From assembly GCA_949825025.1 (NCBI GenBank), contig OX463780.1, positions 45,302,979 to 45,366,978 on the forward strand: a stretch of 64,000 nucleotides of DNA. The letters run 5' to 3'. The notes below the pieces were generated by a model that saw only the letters and a program-made list of their open reading frames with translations, searched no databases and had not been told where the DNA came from. This document shows, piece by piece, positions 1 through 11,492 of this stretch (position 1 is its first letter; each line of letters opens with the position of its first letter). The position numbers and the translations under genes are program-made. This stretch comes from Siphlonurus alternatus (Eukaryota > Arthropoda > Insecta > Ephemeroptera > Siphlonuridae).

Positions 1-844
1 TGGTGGCAAAGAGAAGCTAGCTGCAGCCATCCGTAAACTACCCCCAGACCTACAGTCTTCACTCATGCAATTTGCACTCTCCTGGAACACTAACACAAGG
101 ACTTGCGAGTCGGCACAGGTAAAGTAGAACCATGTAATTAATACAGTACCAGTATCTTTTACTTGCCTTGGAAAATCTCCTTCACCAGTAGTAACTTGAT
201 GCATTTTGCAAACAGGTCATCTCTTGACAAAAAATATTTTTCAAAATAATGATTAAATGTACACCAAAGGTGTTAATATTTTACTTTTAGTTAAAAAATA
301 TTATTGATACAAAAGTATTGTTTTAGTATATTGTAAAAAACTTATAATTTTATTCATAAATCTGTGTACCCAACAAGTGATAAAGTCTGCCATTCTATCA
401 AAATCTAGCTATATCAGTAGAATGACAGACTATATATGAAGAACTAATTTTCCTGTATATCATCAGTGGATTTTGATAAAAGGAACAGGTAGAACATCAG
501 TAATTTTCACTTGGAACAAGTTACGAGCAATGACTGTTAGGTCCACAGACCAGAAGTCAATACATCAATCAATTCAATCACTTGGAACAATGTTTTCTTG
601 ATTTGCTTTTCTTGCAAATTGGTAACCTGACTGAGCTTTTGTGTTATGTCACCAGATGGTGCTGGAGAATGTTCTGACGGAGGGCTCAGTGCCCATGAGT
701 GCGGAGGACCTTGCTCAGGCTCTAGCCTACACGGACAAACACTTTCGACGTCTTTCTCAGCTGCGCTCTGAAATGCACTTCCTCACATACACTGCGGCTC
801 GCATGAGCCTGCTGCCCATAACCGAGATCAAGCCCTCGCAGTAA
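1..844 (+). CDS. TBL3: TBL3/UTP13-like small-subunit processome WD protein, C-terminal part (partial)
   Basis: Two exons are visible: one entering from the left edge to 118 (frame starts at base 2) and 656-844 with stop TAA at 842-844. The intron is phase 0, with a GTAAAG donor after 118 and a CACCAG acceptor before 656. Together they encode the last ~101 residues. The end reads ALAYTDKHFRRLSQLRSEMH, which resembles the C-terminal helical region that follows the WD40 propellers in TBL3 (yeast Utp13). From family knowledge this protein is a UTP-B subunit of the nucleolar small-subunit processome, needed for pre-18S rRNA cleavage. The propellers lie outside the window. Another UTP-B WD protein with a similar tail is possible, but the helix sequence fits TBL3 best. 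AATAAA follows at 947 and 1043. Confidence 0.8.
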
Positions 845-946
845 AAGTCACCAGCATTGAAATTCCATTTATTTTTATAAAGCAAGTTTGTTTTATTTTG
901 AAATCCTTTCATGAACACAAAAATGTTTATACATTTAAATCTACTA

Positions 947-952
947 AATAAA
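947..952 (+). promoter_or_regulatory. Polyadenylation signal AATAAA, TBL3-like gene
   Basis: Canonical AATAAA about 100 bases past the stop codon at 844. A second AATAAA lies at 1043-1048. Either could end the transcript. Confidence 0.4.
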
Positions 953-1171
953 AATTATTTATGTACGTTATGAAATGATAAAATGATGTACCAAAAGTTG
1001 TAAATATTAAGAAAATGAATAACAAGTAACCCAGTTACAAGAAATAAACTTGAATTTGTTGTATTTTATTACAGTATGGCCTCTTGCAGATTAATCAATT
1101 TCTCCGATACTTAAATGCTTTAAGGAAAATTAAAAAACATCAAAGATCACCCCTTTCAATATTTTGCTAAT

Positions 1172-1231
1172 AAGAGTATCAACCTCAAAACTTGTTATTG
1201 CAAAAATGATAAGAGAATGCAAAGTTATGCC

Positions 1232-1267
<36 letters not shown>

Positions 1268-1505
1268 CAGATTTTTTAGAGCCCGAAAATATTGCTTAAA
1301 AGTATTGCCGAGGTTGGGTTTGAACCTTTTATCTTTGGTCCTATCCATGGATAAAACGTATTTTCTTCATGGTCCTGTCCTTTTATTAAGAGAGGCGTCA
1401 CTTTCTCTGTACTTTCAATAATTTTTTAAAAATAGTTCCCAGACTCTAAAAACTCAGGATAGCACAACTTTGCACCCTCTATCCATTTCTGCAATAAAAA
1501 ATTCC
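1172..1505. mobile_element. Degenerate family-A palindromic MITE
   Basis: Left arm has GAGTATCAACCTC, a GCAAAGTTATG block, a long poly-T and CAGATTTTTTAGAGCCCG. The right arm reads TTTCAATAATTTTTTAAAAA, then CTATCCATTTCTGCAATAAA. These match the intact family-A copies at 10.6, 19.2 and 63.4 kb, but the outer right end is lost, so this is an old copy. The 31-base poly-T expansion interrupts the left arm. Confidence 0.7.
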
Positions 1506-2952
1506 ATTGGTTTAGGTCACTTTAATCTTGAACAAAGTCCCACCAACCTGAAATGACATTGCACTAATACCAATTTCACTCTCTACTTTCATAATAAATT
1601 AAAAGTAATTATTTACTGTGTATATGATACATTTATTATATTTCTTAATTGGTCATACATTGATTTTTATTATTACATTCAATTTTAACAAGTGTAACAT
1701 AGTAACATCACAGTCCTGCTGTTTTCAGCGAACAGTAATGGAATTAAATTGAGTACAATTCATATATTTGATAACACCAGCTTAAACCATTACACTTATA
1801 TTCCAATAATATTAATTTTGTAGAAATTGATTAAAAAAAAATGTCAGATCTAAAAGAGCACTAATGTTTTTGTTTTTTTACATTGCAGATTGCAGTAGTT
1901 AAAAACATAAAAAATAAAATAGTACAAAAACCACATATTATGCAAAACAAATTTAAGTTGATACGCAAAGGTGATACAAGTTTCAAAAATTAACCGTACA
2001 TTACAAGATTTTGTGCAAAAGGGATTTGATCATTCACTATTTTAGACTATTAAAACTGGTCAAAATTTGGCTACATTTAAAACAATATTACTCACCTGGG
2101 GCAAAAATATAAAAATATGCTTCACAAAAGTATCATGTAATAGAAAATTTGGCACATTTTTAACAATTTATCATACATGTGGGAAAAAGGTAACTGATTT
2201 AAAAAATTCTAGTGTATACAAAAATTGCTCACTGATACAGTGAAATTCTTTAGTCTATGTAGAGTAAAACAAACCCAAACATTAGATTCTATTCGTTAGT
2301 CTCTGCCCTTTCTTGGAATGGACAACTTTCATGTAACTTTTTTATTACACATTTGGATAGAGGATCTCAAATTACGTATTGTAATTTCTTCATTTTTTTT
2401 TTAAATCCTCTTTTTAACACCCTCAAAATTGAGGGGACATACGCTGTAACATCATAGTCCTGCAACGTCTTTCCCAATGCTTGTGAGTTAAATATTTGCA
2501 TGACTATGATGCCATATATATTTTTTTGTTTGTTTTTTTCTTTAATAAAACTCTAATTGGGTACTTCTATTTTGCAGCATGATTTTAAGCATATTAGAGG
2601 GATCAAAAAAATATAAAAATATATTAACAATACATAACACGAGGTCCCTTACCAAAATATTAATTGTAAAAATTCATGAAGGTTGTCCATTAACATTGTC
2701 TTTTTCTTTTTGTTAAAATACTGTAAATCATAAAAAATTCACTAGTAAAAGATTGTCTTAAAATTATTGAAACTTGAGATGAATCAGGCATTGAGCCATA
2801 TTTACAATTAAAACAATAAACAAGATGCCAAACAGGCACAATTTATTTCGTTTTGTTTTTCTCACAAAACTCGTCATAATCCAGTGATTTAAGTTTGATC
2901 TGCGTGCGAAAGGCTACCTGCACCTTACCCAATACACTAGTAACACTACAGG

Positions 2953-3350
2953 AATAGACAATAATGGTTGCATTTTTTTATTTCATAATTAGAAAATATA
3001 CATAAAATTATGCTTTTCTGAATTTTTTTCAGATTTTTTGGAGTGCGGGAACTAATTTTTAAAAAATATTTAAAATATCTGAATTAGGGTGGTACATCTG
3101 ATGGGACAACCGTGACGTCATCAATATCAATAGCCAATCACAGCAACCGTGATGTCATCAATAGCCAATCACAGCACGACAAATGATGTCACGGTTGTCC
3201 CATCAGGTGTACCACCCTAATTCAGAGATTTTAAATATTTTTTTAAAATTAGTTCCCGCACTCCAAAACATCTGAAAAAATTCAGAAAAGCATAATTTTA
3301 GGCATATTTTCTAATTGTGAAATAAAAAAATGCAACCATTATTGTCTATT
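2953..3350. mobile_element. Palindromic MITE, family C (398 bp)
   Basis: Starts AATAGACAATAATGGTTGCA and ends with its reverse complement. The arms continue inward through TTTTTTTCAGATTTTTTGGA and GGGTGGTACA, giving ~160-bp near-perfect arms around a short loop. The loop holds TGACGTCA at 3113 and two copies of AGCCAATCACAGCA. The inner arm block (GATTTTTTGGAG-GCGGGAAC-ATTTTTAAAAAATATTTAAA) matches family A, while the outer ends do not. No protein is encoded. I could not see a convincing target-site duplication. Confidence 0.85.
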
Positions 3351-3870
3351 CACCCTGAGCTAGTGGCAAAGCTAAAACCCAATAATACAAGATTCTATAG
3401 AAGCTTCCGCTGAGAGAAAAACAGACCCCCGACTGCAGAGACCTTGTTTAACTTTAACCATGTTCAGTATAGGTTACACTGCAGTTTATTTTAAACACAG
3501 TTTCTGTAATTGGGGGCAAGTGTCATACTTGGCAAGTCTGTCATTGATAAAAAAAAAATCAGTTCATAGATTTAACTCCGTCAGCTTTTGTGTTGAACCT
3601 TGGCGCCACAGTATATTATCGCCAAGGTTCAACACGAAAGCTGATGTAAAAAATCAACAATCGCGACCTTGAAAACTCACCTAAATGCAGTTTTAACTCC
3701 TTTGTTAACCAACCTCACAACTAAAATGTTAAAATCTCCTTTGTATATACTTAATTTGAGAGAGCCACGATTAATAAAACATCCTCTGATGTCAACTTAC
3801 AATACTAGTTCGTAAAAACATGTTGAAGTTCGAGTTAGACTTGTTTTGCCACTTATCACGTCAAGTTTCA
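3351..3870. other. Spacer with MAD2L1 3' untranslated region (minus strand)
   Basis: Region below the MAD2L1 stop codon. It includes a short inverted repeat around 3591-3640 (AACCTTGGCGCCA...CGCCAAGGTT). TTTATT at 3484 is a possible minus-strand polyadenylation signal. No other gene is seen. Confidence 0.4.
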
Positions 3871-6800
3871 CTACATCATGAGCTTGTAACAGACGGCAGT
3901 CTCGAGCTTATGAACGGAGGTGGAGAAGGAGCGCATCTTGAGCTCTTGGCAGTTGTTGATGACACACGGTGCGGCGTCTTCCCACTCTGGTGGGGCCTCG
4001 CACTCCTTGTCCGTGTACATCAGCACATCAAATGTACCTGCAGCACACAACATAAATGATGCCATTATCATAGAAGAGAGAAAAAATTACATATCAACTA
4101 TCAAAAGAAAAGGATAGGAATAACCAGCAAGGTCTTACCGATCGAAAGAGTCACAGCAGGTGGAAATTCTTGCGGTCACAGAGGTTCAAAAATGTAAAAA
4201 CTTTCGAGTGAACCTCTGTGACCGTAAGAATTTCCACCTGCTGTGACTCTTTCGATCGGTAAGGCCTTGCTGGTTATTCCTATCCTTTTCTTTTAATAAG
4301 ATTATCACAACCTAAATGGTTTAATTTCCTTAATTTGAATATCAACTATCAATTTAATTTTTGCTTTAAAATACCACATAAATCAACCAAATCTTAAGCC
4401 GGTATTACATGATACAATTTTTCCTTTCAAGAAAACTTCAACTCTATTTGTTTGTATGGAGATGAAATTTTCTTGCAAGGAAAAATTGTATGCAAAATTG
4501 TATCGTGTAATACCGGCTTTATATTAACTACTTTTACTTTTTTATTTGTTTTAAATAAGATGTTTCAAAATTAGCTTAATTGTAAACTTATGGCAACAAT
4601 TCCAGATTTTTTACACAATGTATAATTAAAATTACTGTAATATGTACTAATGTAGGCTAAGAATGACGGAAGATGCAAGAAGACTTACATACCCCCTTTA
4701 ACAAATTAAATACACAGAATGTTGATAACAAGCATAAATATACTGATTGCAGAGAAATGTCTTTGCAGTCAATGTTCAGACTTAACTCTCACATTTTGTG
4801 TCAGTTTCATACACCTTAATTGAGAGGGAGCAATTGCACATTTTACGGACACTAAATCAAATTTCAGTTAAGAATACAAAAGTGTGTTAAATATTCTAAT
4901 GCAAGTGTTTACAACAAAATACTGTACTTACATAGACAGTCTAGGAGAGGTAGAAAAGTGACACTTCCTGTCACTTGACGTATGACTTCCCGAATCTCGT
5001 TCTGTATCACCTTCAGCTCCTTGTGACCAACAATCTCCTCTTGGCTGCAACAAAAAGCAAAATTGTAGCTTCCCTTATTTTCTTGTGTTTACTAAAAAAT
5101 AAACTGTATAAAGTATAAAATAAACAAGTACAGTACTAGCAGTTAATAATTAACACTGAAAGAGTAGATTTAATCCTTCACTCTAAGGAGTAGTGGTGAT
5201 ATCTCTTCCTTGTTTGTGTATTTTGGATTATAAAGTGACAGTAGGCATATTTCTGTTTTACCCCCAATCTTGTGGATGTGCTGCCTTAATTAAACTAACT
5301 CAATACCAGTATAAAATAATCTGGACTACAATTGATATTTAAGACCTTACTACTCATTTGTGTTGTCCAAGAACATATTCTTACTCGGGTTTCTTTTCCG
5401 CCTCAACCTGCAGCTTGAAATCCCATCGCTCTAACACTTCTTTGGTGTCTGCATTGCTGATCACCAACGCCAGTTTCTGGATCTTGTTCACTGCTATCCA
5501 CTCTGCAGGATAACACCAATACGTTAGGATATAGGAGTACACACTTTTAGTAAACACACAGGTTTACATTGCATTAAGGGTAAGGTAACGCCACCAATGT
5601 TAAAAAAAAAAATCCCTCACACAAAAATTGTGAAAAAAATTTAAAATGTTCTCCTCTACACCCCCTATCAGTAGCTAAAATATCAGGTATACAAATTCGA
5701 TCTAGTTTTTGAGTTATGAATTTTTAAAGTTGACTACTTTAACATGGAGAAATGGAAATCCCATGTTAAATTAGTCAACTTTAAAAATTCATAACTCAAA
5801 AACTAGATCGAATTTGTATACCTGATATTTTAGCTACTGATAGGGGGTGTAGAGGAGAACATTTTAAATTTTTTTCAGATTTTTTTTTAACATTGATGGC
5901 GTTACCTTACCCTTAATCAATGGTGTAAAAATACAGAGAACTAGAAGCAAAAAATAAATAATTTCAGTACCTTTGGCTTGTTCCAAGACGGTCTTAAGGA
6001 ACTCCTTGATCTTCTCATCAGTGGACATTAGGACTGTAAGACCATATTTAGATACTCCAGCGAATGACTCCGTTGGGTAGATCCCTCGTTGAAACAGAAT
6101 ACTGTTGATACCATAGTCTAAAATCAGATAGTAAGAGATGCATCAACGTCATTGGTAAGGTTTGATTTACAGATTTACTGTCTTATTCCATTTATATTTT
6201 TTTAAATCAGCAATATAAAAATACTTTCAGCAAATTCAGTTGCCATTATACATTAAATTGTGCATGATAAGAGTGCAATTTTTACATTGGTATTACATAC
6301 AGTAAGTGATTTTTCTTTTAGACATCACTAAACCAATCTGTTATTAATTGGCCTCTGCTTTTAGCCGCCTAGCAGCCTCATGGGCCTAATCTATCATTCT
6401 GTAATTTTTGTAAGTGTATATTGTTCCTTGTCCTGGAGCATGACGATTACACAGGTGTGTGCTTGAAGTAAAATATAGATTAATCTGAAGAGAGGAAAAT
6501 AATGGAACATAGAAATATTTAAGATCCCTATCTCTACGGTCTGGTTGAACCTGGTAAGGTGGCTGGTAGACTCTTACAAGCACTAAACCAGCAGTGCTGG
6601 TAAGCCGTACCTGTTCTTACCAGCCATCATGAAATGCTGATAAGCCGAACCAGGGCATACCAGGCAATACCAGCCACTGTCTGGTAATGCCTGGTATGAT
6701 TTACCAGAAGATCTTGTAACTATATACTAAATTGTTATTATTTTTTAAATATTATTAATTTAACATAATTATTATATAATATAATAATATTTTATATTAT

Positions 6801-9193
6801 ATATATTTATAATTTATACATAAATTATTTAAATAATTTATTGATATACACTGTAAATATAGATTAATTATACAATTTAATTTTTATACTGTGTGGATCG
6901 ACTGTTGATGAGAATTTACCAAAATACTAAAAAAAAAAACAAAAAAAAAACAATTTTTTTGCACATTAATTATGGAATGAATTGATTTATTTTAATTAAT
7001 AATTTATTTAAAAATTAATATAAATTTTCAGTCGTTTTTATTAGTCACTGACACCTGGTGGTGAAAAAGTGAAGCATCATAGCAAAACATATGGAAGTGA
7101 TTGAAGATGTCAACAACCGTGAAAATGACCTGTTTTACTGTTAAAATTGTGTTATAAAGTGACTTTGGAGGTAAAAAAACATATTAACAGTAATAAATAA
7201 ATCTTACTGCTTAGGTGTAGGCATTAATGATTTACTTTTGTGCTCACAGAAACCCATAATCAAGGAAAAACCATAAGTCAACTGCAGATCATTGCAGACA
7301 CAATGCCAGCAGTTTGTTCTTCCTGCTCTTCATTATTTTCCTTGCATGGTAAGTACATATTTTTATTTTGAATATTTTATGTTTCTCATCATTCAATTTA
7401 AAATCAAATATTTAATAAAAGCATACCTTCATGTTTTTTTTATTTATTTCAAAGATCGAATTGAATGATCAGAATCAAGATTATGCCACAAGCCACAACA
7501 TTTTGAATCAAAGTTTTAATGTTTAATGTACTCTGTGCCCTGCAGGAATTGGCATACTGTGAGCCACTGAAAGATCCCAGACTACAGTATTATGGATGGA
7601 AGAGATGCAAGAAGAGTCCCTTTAAAAAGTTTCCTTCCATTCCTTAAATTTATTTCTAAATATGATTTCTGTGGCCGCCATTTTACCCGCATATCCCCAC
7701 CCCGTCCCCACCTCTCAGATGTCAGCACTGCATAAGTCAAAACAAGTTTTGAGTGTATCATTTAAGTACCAAATAAAAATTTTAAATTTATTTTTTCTGT
7801 ACTTTTTCGTATATAGAAAATTAAAAAATGATTTTTGATACTAAAAAAAACTAGCACACAGCATATTTTAAGGCAGGAGGAGGGGGAGGGAAATTTTGAT
7901 CCAAGCTTGCCAGGTAAGACCTGGTATCCCATACCAGCACACCAGGTAAAATCTTACCAGCCAGGCTATGCAGAGTGACCATTTCTTACCAGCCAGGCTG
8001 GTACGGATATAATGTTAAATTGTACCTGCAGATGGCCAAGTTTGTTACCAGGCACCTTACCAGGTTCAACCAGACCGTAGAGATAGGGATTCTACTGAGT
8101 CTAAATGCCCATGCACTACTAAGCAGGGAAAGAAAAGGAGAAGGCAGACCACGATCTAACTTCTGCTTCCATGTGGTGCTGTACACCAAAGGGGGGAGAA
8201 ACGGTTTAACTCTACAGAAAAATGCAAAAAACATGCAAGCAGACAAAAGCAACGCAAGCAAGTAAGCAAAATATAAAATGGTTTTGACTTTCTGCTTGCC
8301 AGCTATATGCTTTGCTTATTTAGTAGGAGAATGACGCTAGTTAAGACAATGCCATTGAGGCTCGTTTACTACAGTAGGCATGGCCATATACAGGCATACA
8401 TGCAAAACCAGGAGGGGAGGAGGAGGGTGGCTGCCCCCCCCCCCCCCCCGTAAATTGAATTTAACTTGAACAATATAGGCATTTCCCCCATTCCATTTTT
8501 TTTTTTTTTTTGAACATTGGCCTTCTATAGAGGCGGCACCGCTCCAATTTTTTTTTTCTGGATCCAAGCCTGATATGCATACTGTATAGTATTATCTATA
8601 ATATGCACATCATACCATTCTCTTGGCCCTTGGCCTCCCCCCCCCCCCCTTGACTCTGCCTGGAAGGTATGCATATTATATGTACAGTATAAACATACTT
8701 TGTATGATAAAAAAATCAACAGGTCTTTTTATGCATTTATTTTGTGAGACATGTACATCAAACATGGGAACTTATACTGTATGTGTTGCAGTTGACTGGT
8801 ATGCGTACTAGATCGAACTCATCGAACCATAACCCTTCTCCCCTCGTCACTGGTTACTATAGTCTGTAATCTGTATGCATTATGCATACAATGCATATCC
8901 GTACTGTACAGTATACATACCCATAGGCATGGGTTCATGCAGTTATCAGTGGATTATGTATATAATATGCCTATGCATACACAATGCTACAAAAGCGCCG
9001 GTAGAAACACGTGGATATTTGAAGACTGTTACAAAGCATCACGTACTCGTTAGATACGACTTTATGAAATAAAATAAAACCACATGTATTTCAGATATAA
9101 AATCATTTGCTATGTACCTAAAAATTCAGCTATGATCTCTGCAGAGCCACGAAGGGTGATCGCGTTCTTGGACTTCTGTTCTACTGCAGCCAT
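3871..9193 (-). CDS. MAD2L1: MAD2L1, mitotic spindle checkpoint HORMA protein
   Basis: Five coding exons on the minus strand: 9118-9193, 5971-6117, 5385-5502, 4932-5044 and 3871-4037, totalling 621 nt (206 residues; the human protein has 205). All introns are GT-AG and phases agree. The start reads MAAVEQKSKNAITLRGSAEI. The HORMA domain fills almost all of the protein, with NSILFQRGIYP in exon 2, ALVISNADTKEVLERWDF in exon 3, IREVIRQVTGSVTFLPLL in exon 4 and the C-terminal seat-belt segment RSFSTSVHKLETAV in exon 5. Family knowledge: Mad2 binds Mad1 and Cdc20 at unattached kinetochores and blocks the anaphase-promoting complex. Intron 1 is 3 kb and holds a 1.57 kb transposon; introns 2 and 4 hold palindromic MITEs. 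It is head-to-head with the CDK2AP-like gene. Confidence 0.97.
4103..4294. mobile_element. Near-perfect 192-bp inverted repeat in MAD2L1 intron 4
   Basis: Left arm begins AAAAGAAAAGGATAGGAATA and the right arm ends with its reverse complement. The ~82-bp arms differ at very few positions and enclose a ~25-bp loop near 4188-4212. Such a structure fits a palindromic MITE. I saw only one full copy in this window, so its family is not established. Confidence 0.7.
4396..4519. mobile_element. Short palindromic MITE (124 bp)
   Basis: Ends AAGCCGGTATTACATGATAC / GTATCGTGTAATACCGGCTT are inverted repeats with one mismatch. The inner arms (TTTTTCCTTTCAAGAAAA... / TTTTCTTGCAAGGAAAAA) continue the pairing. 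Flanks TT and TA are too short to define a target duplication. Confidence 0.7.
5574..5916. mobile_element. Palindromic MITE family B, TTAA-flanked
   Basis: TTAA flanks both ends (5574-5577 and 5913-5916). The terminal inverted repeat begins GGGTAAGGTAACGCCA, followed by CCAATGTTAAAAAAA. The arms run ~150 bp through CCCCCTATCAGTAGCTAAAA and TTCATAACTCAAAAACTAGA to a short loop around GAGAAATGG. A TTAA duplication is typical of piggyBac-type insertion. No coding capacity. It lies in MAD2L1 intron 2. Further copies are at 11.8, 12.2 and 24.2 kb. Confidence 0.88.
6524..8090. mobile_element. 1.57 kb TIR transposon (non-autonomous) in MAD2L1 intron 1
   Basis: A perfect 38-bp terminal inverted repeat begins ATCCCTATCTCTACGGTCTG at 6524 and is mirrored at 8053-8090. 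Inside each end there are clusters of a short motif, CTGGTAA/TTACCAG, in both orientations (6590-6720 and 7905-8050). The middle (6720-7900) is AT-rich and shows no transposase frame. The flanks AAG and TCT do not show a clear target duplication. The subterminal motif clusters look like transposase-binding arrays, which is an inference. The superfamily is unknown to me. Confidence 0.75.
8410..8573. mobile_element. Possible hAT-type MITE remnant
   Basis: The right end reads CTGGATCCAAGCCTG. This resembles the right end (CTTGGATCCGCGCCTG) of the better preserved element at 34669-34856. The left side starts CAGGAGGGGAGGAGG and runs into a poly-C tract. Two long homopolymers (C near 8434-8449, T near 8500-8511) lie inside. 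The assignment rests mainly on the end motif. Confidence 0.35.
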
Positions 9194-9605
9194 GTTTCTT
9201 TTCACTTGCCCGCTCTTTTTTCTGCTTCTTGGATTGGAAGTTGGAACTCTATCTTGGAAACGTTCCCGAAACGTACTTGTGTAAGCCAATCAGAGAACAT
9301 CTTTCATAAAAACAAAATTATGAAGCTATGTTTCCATTGGTCTAAAATTATATTTTACCATTTTGAATTTTGATTGGTCATCTCATTTTCGAGGTATCGT
9401 CGTGGTCGTGGTTCGTGGTATCGTTGAACAAAAATCGATTGTTTTCTTTAACCTTTAACAACAGCTGTTTTTTGTTGGTAAATCTTGTTTTATTTGCAGA
9501 AAATTACTGAAATTTTGCCTTTTTTTACTAGGAAGAGGCACTATTTACTTTCAAATACGATCTCCTGTTGAAACATCTTTACGTTCCACATCGGATATTA
9601 GTGAG
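9194..9605. promoter_or_regulatory. Bidirectional promoter, MAD2L1 / CDK2AP-like
   Basis: 412 bp separate the divergent start codons. The segment carries two ATTGG/CCAAT-type boxes (CCAAT at 9286-9290; ATTGG near 9336 and 9371). I see no clear TATA box. Both transcripts must start in or near this stretch unless upstream untranslated exons exist. Confidence 0.6.
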
Positions 9606-9881
9606 ATGGAAGAAGAAACCGCTGATTCGCAGGCAGCTAATGCTCAACAGAGTGCCACTGCACAGGCTATGTATCCATTAATACAACAGCAACAACAACA
9701 AGCATTACCGCAATCGAAGTATGCCCAGCTTCTAGTTGTAATTGAAGAAATGGGATTGGACATACGACCTTCCTATACCGGCAACAAAAGTTCAGCAGAG
9801 CGTTTGAAACGAGGACTTGTGCATGCACGTATCCTTGTACGAGAGTGTCTGATGGAAACCGAACGCAGCGCTAGACAGTGA
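9606..9881 (+). CDS. CDK2-associated protein 1/2 (DOC-1) homologue
   Basis: A single open frame of 91 residues. The N-terminal 35 residues are low-complexity and Q/A-rich, including a run of six glutamines. Residues ~37-91 match the conserved DOC-1 core: [38 protein letters not shown] and the final ETERSARQ. Family knowledge: CDK2AP1 and CDK2AP2 are small helical subunits of the NuRD chromatin-remodelling complex, and CDK2AP1 was also described as a CDK2 binder. Human CDK2AP1 is 115 residues; the shorter N-terminus here may be real or may mean an additional upstream exon. The ATG at 9606 is the first in frame after upstream stops. Which vertebrate paralogue is closer cannot be told, so I leave the symbol blank. 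Confidence 0.93.
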   Translation: MEEETADSQAANAQQSATAQAMYPLIQQQQQQALPQSKYAQLLVVIEEMGLDIRPSYTGNKSSAERLKRGLVHARILVRECLMETERSARQ

Positions 9882-10619
9882 AACTGCAAAACTTTATTTT
9901 CCTCACCACAGGAATGTGATTTCTTACTCAACTTTTAAATCATCCAATATACACCAAGTGCCCTCTCAAGTGTTCAAGATTAGTCTCCAATTTACGTCTT
10001 ATACAATTACCTATTTTTAAATGTTCTTTTACCACAATAGTATCACAATTTTATATCAAAGATAAAGAAACCAATGACATTCCATCAATTTCTCATATTT
10101 ACGTTTTCATTTTATTTATTCTCATTCAAAATATCACAAAGCTCAAAATAATGTTTGTACTTTTTATATCTGGTATGCATTTATATATAATGTGCTGTAT
10201 GCTACACACAATATATTTTAATACTGTAACAATTGATTTCTTGTACTGTATTTCATAAATTGAATTTCTAAGCATTAAAGTTTTGCAATTAGTTCTCTAA
10301 GCTTATTTTTGTTGTTTATTGATTTATTTTTTCAAACAAGCCTGAAATATACCAATCATGTCACATCAGTCACATAAATGAGCTAAGAAGAATTTACCAA
10401 AGCATGCATCTCCTAGTTTTGAATTAATAATAATAGAATACTACGAAATAAGTTTTTCAATTTTGTTGAAGTAGCTGATTATTCAGGATACTGTAATAAT
10501 CAGGTACAGTATTTATTTTAATTTCAAGGAAACCTTACATATTACTTATTTAAGAGTAAAGGATAGTAATAATAAGGGTTGCTGCATAGTGATTCCTATC
10601 CTTAACTTTTAAATAATGT
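9882..10619 (+). other. CDK2AP-like 3' UTR and AT-rich spacer
   Basis: AT-rich sequence after the CDK2AP stop. There is an ATTAAA-type signal (ATTAAAG) near 10275. I see no other feature. Confidence 0.4.
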
Positions 10620-10624
10620 AATAA

Positions 10625-10941
10625 TGGAGTATCGACCTCAATTTTTTTTATTGTAGAAATGGATAGAGGATGCAAAGTTATGCTACCCTGATTTTTTTCT
10701 GATTTTTTTGAGACCGGGAACTATTTTTAAAAAATTATTGAAAGTCCTTTTCGTGAAGTCACGAGACGCCGCTCCTTAAGAAAAATATAGGACTTGCCGC
10801 CGCGTGACGTCACAAAAAAGAATTTCAATAATTTTTTAAAAATAGTTCCCGGGCTAAAAAAAATCTGAAAAACATCAGGGTAGCATAACTTTCCACGCTC
10901 TATCCATTTCTGCAATAAAAAATTATGAGGTCAATACTCTT
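10625..10941. mobile_element. Family-A palindromic MITE
   Basis: Left end TGGAGTATCGACCTCAATTT, then TTGTAGAAATGGATAGAGGA and GATTTTTTTGAGACCGGGAA. The right arm mirrors this to GAGGTCAATACTC. The centre has GAGACGCCGCTCC and GTGACGTCAC (TGACGTCA at 10805). The arms are near complementary over ~150 bp. No coding potential. Confidence 0.9.
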
Positions 10942-11047
10942 TTAGGTGCTAGGATTTCAAAGGAACAAAAAAATGCTTTGTTATGAAAATACCAATTTAA
11001 AATAATATAATCTGTAGATTACAATGTTTTATAATATTAGTACAGTA

Positions 11048-11431
11048 AACAATAACAGACTGCAAAGAGGCAAAACTTTGAATCAAAATTACATAAACAA
11101 TTATATAAAGCAACTATATTATATATGTTCACCGACTAACACAAGGAGAAATATATGTGCCCCAACACAAAATTTATCAGTTTCTGTGAATTGCTATTTT
11201 TGTCTATAGAAGAAATTTAATGTACAGTATCACGGGTTTAACAATAACAGACTGCAAAGAGGCAAAACTTTGAATCAAAATTACATAAACAATTATATAA
11301 AGCAACTATATTATATATGTTCACCGACTAACACAAGGAGAAATATATGTGCCCCAACACAAAATTTATCAGTTTCTGTGAATTGCTATTTTTGTCTATA
11401 GAAGAAATTTAATGTACAGTATCACGGGTTT
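11048..11431. repeat. Tandem duplication, two 192-bp copies
   Basis: 11048-11239 and 11240-11431 are essentially identical by eye (for example AACAATAACAGACTGCAAAG and AATGTACAGTATCACGGGTT in both). The near identity implies a recent event. It lies in the 3' flank of PEX2 and contains no gene. Confidence 0.9.
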
Positions 11432-11492
11432 GGAGTCAAGGGCATTTAAGTAAATATGGTTGCTGCCTCGATTCACAGTACATTAGCTGAAG

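Larger units (their letters stand above)
845..2952. other. Convergent intergenic spacer, TBL3 to MAD2L1, left part
   Basis: AT-rich sequence downstream of TBL3. It holds one decayed palindromic MITE (listed separately) and otherwise only short AT runs and poly-T tracts. I see no open frame with protein similarity and no RNA gene. Confidence 0.6.

Noticed and set aside
1310..1330. tRNA B-box-like GGGTTTGAACC, and GTTCGAATCC at 54838
   Set aside because: Both are in the centre of family-A MITE variants. No A-box at the right distance and no cloverleaf could be drawn.
11024..11209. CRISPR-like or satellite array at the 192-bp duplication
   Set aside because: There are only two copies, with no short direct repeats and spacers.
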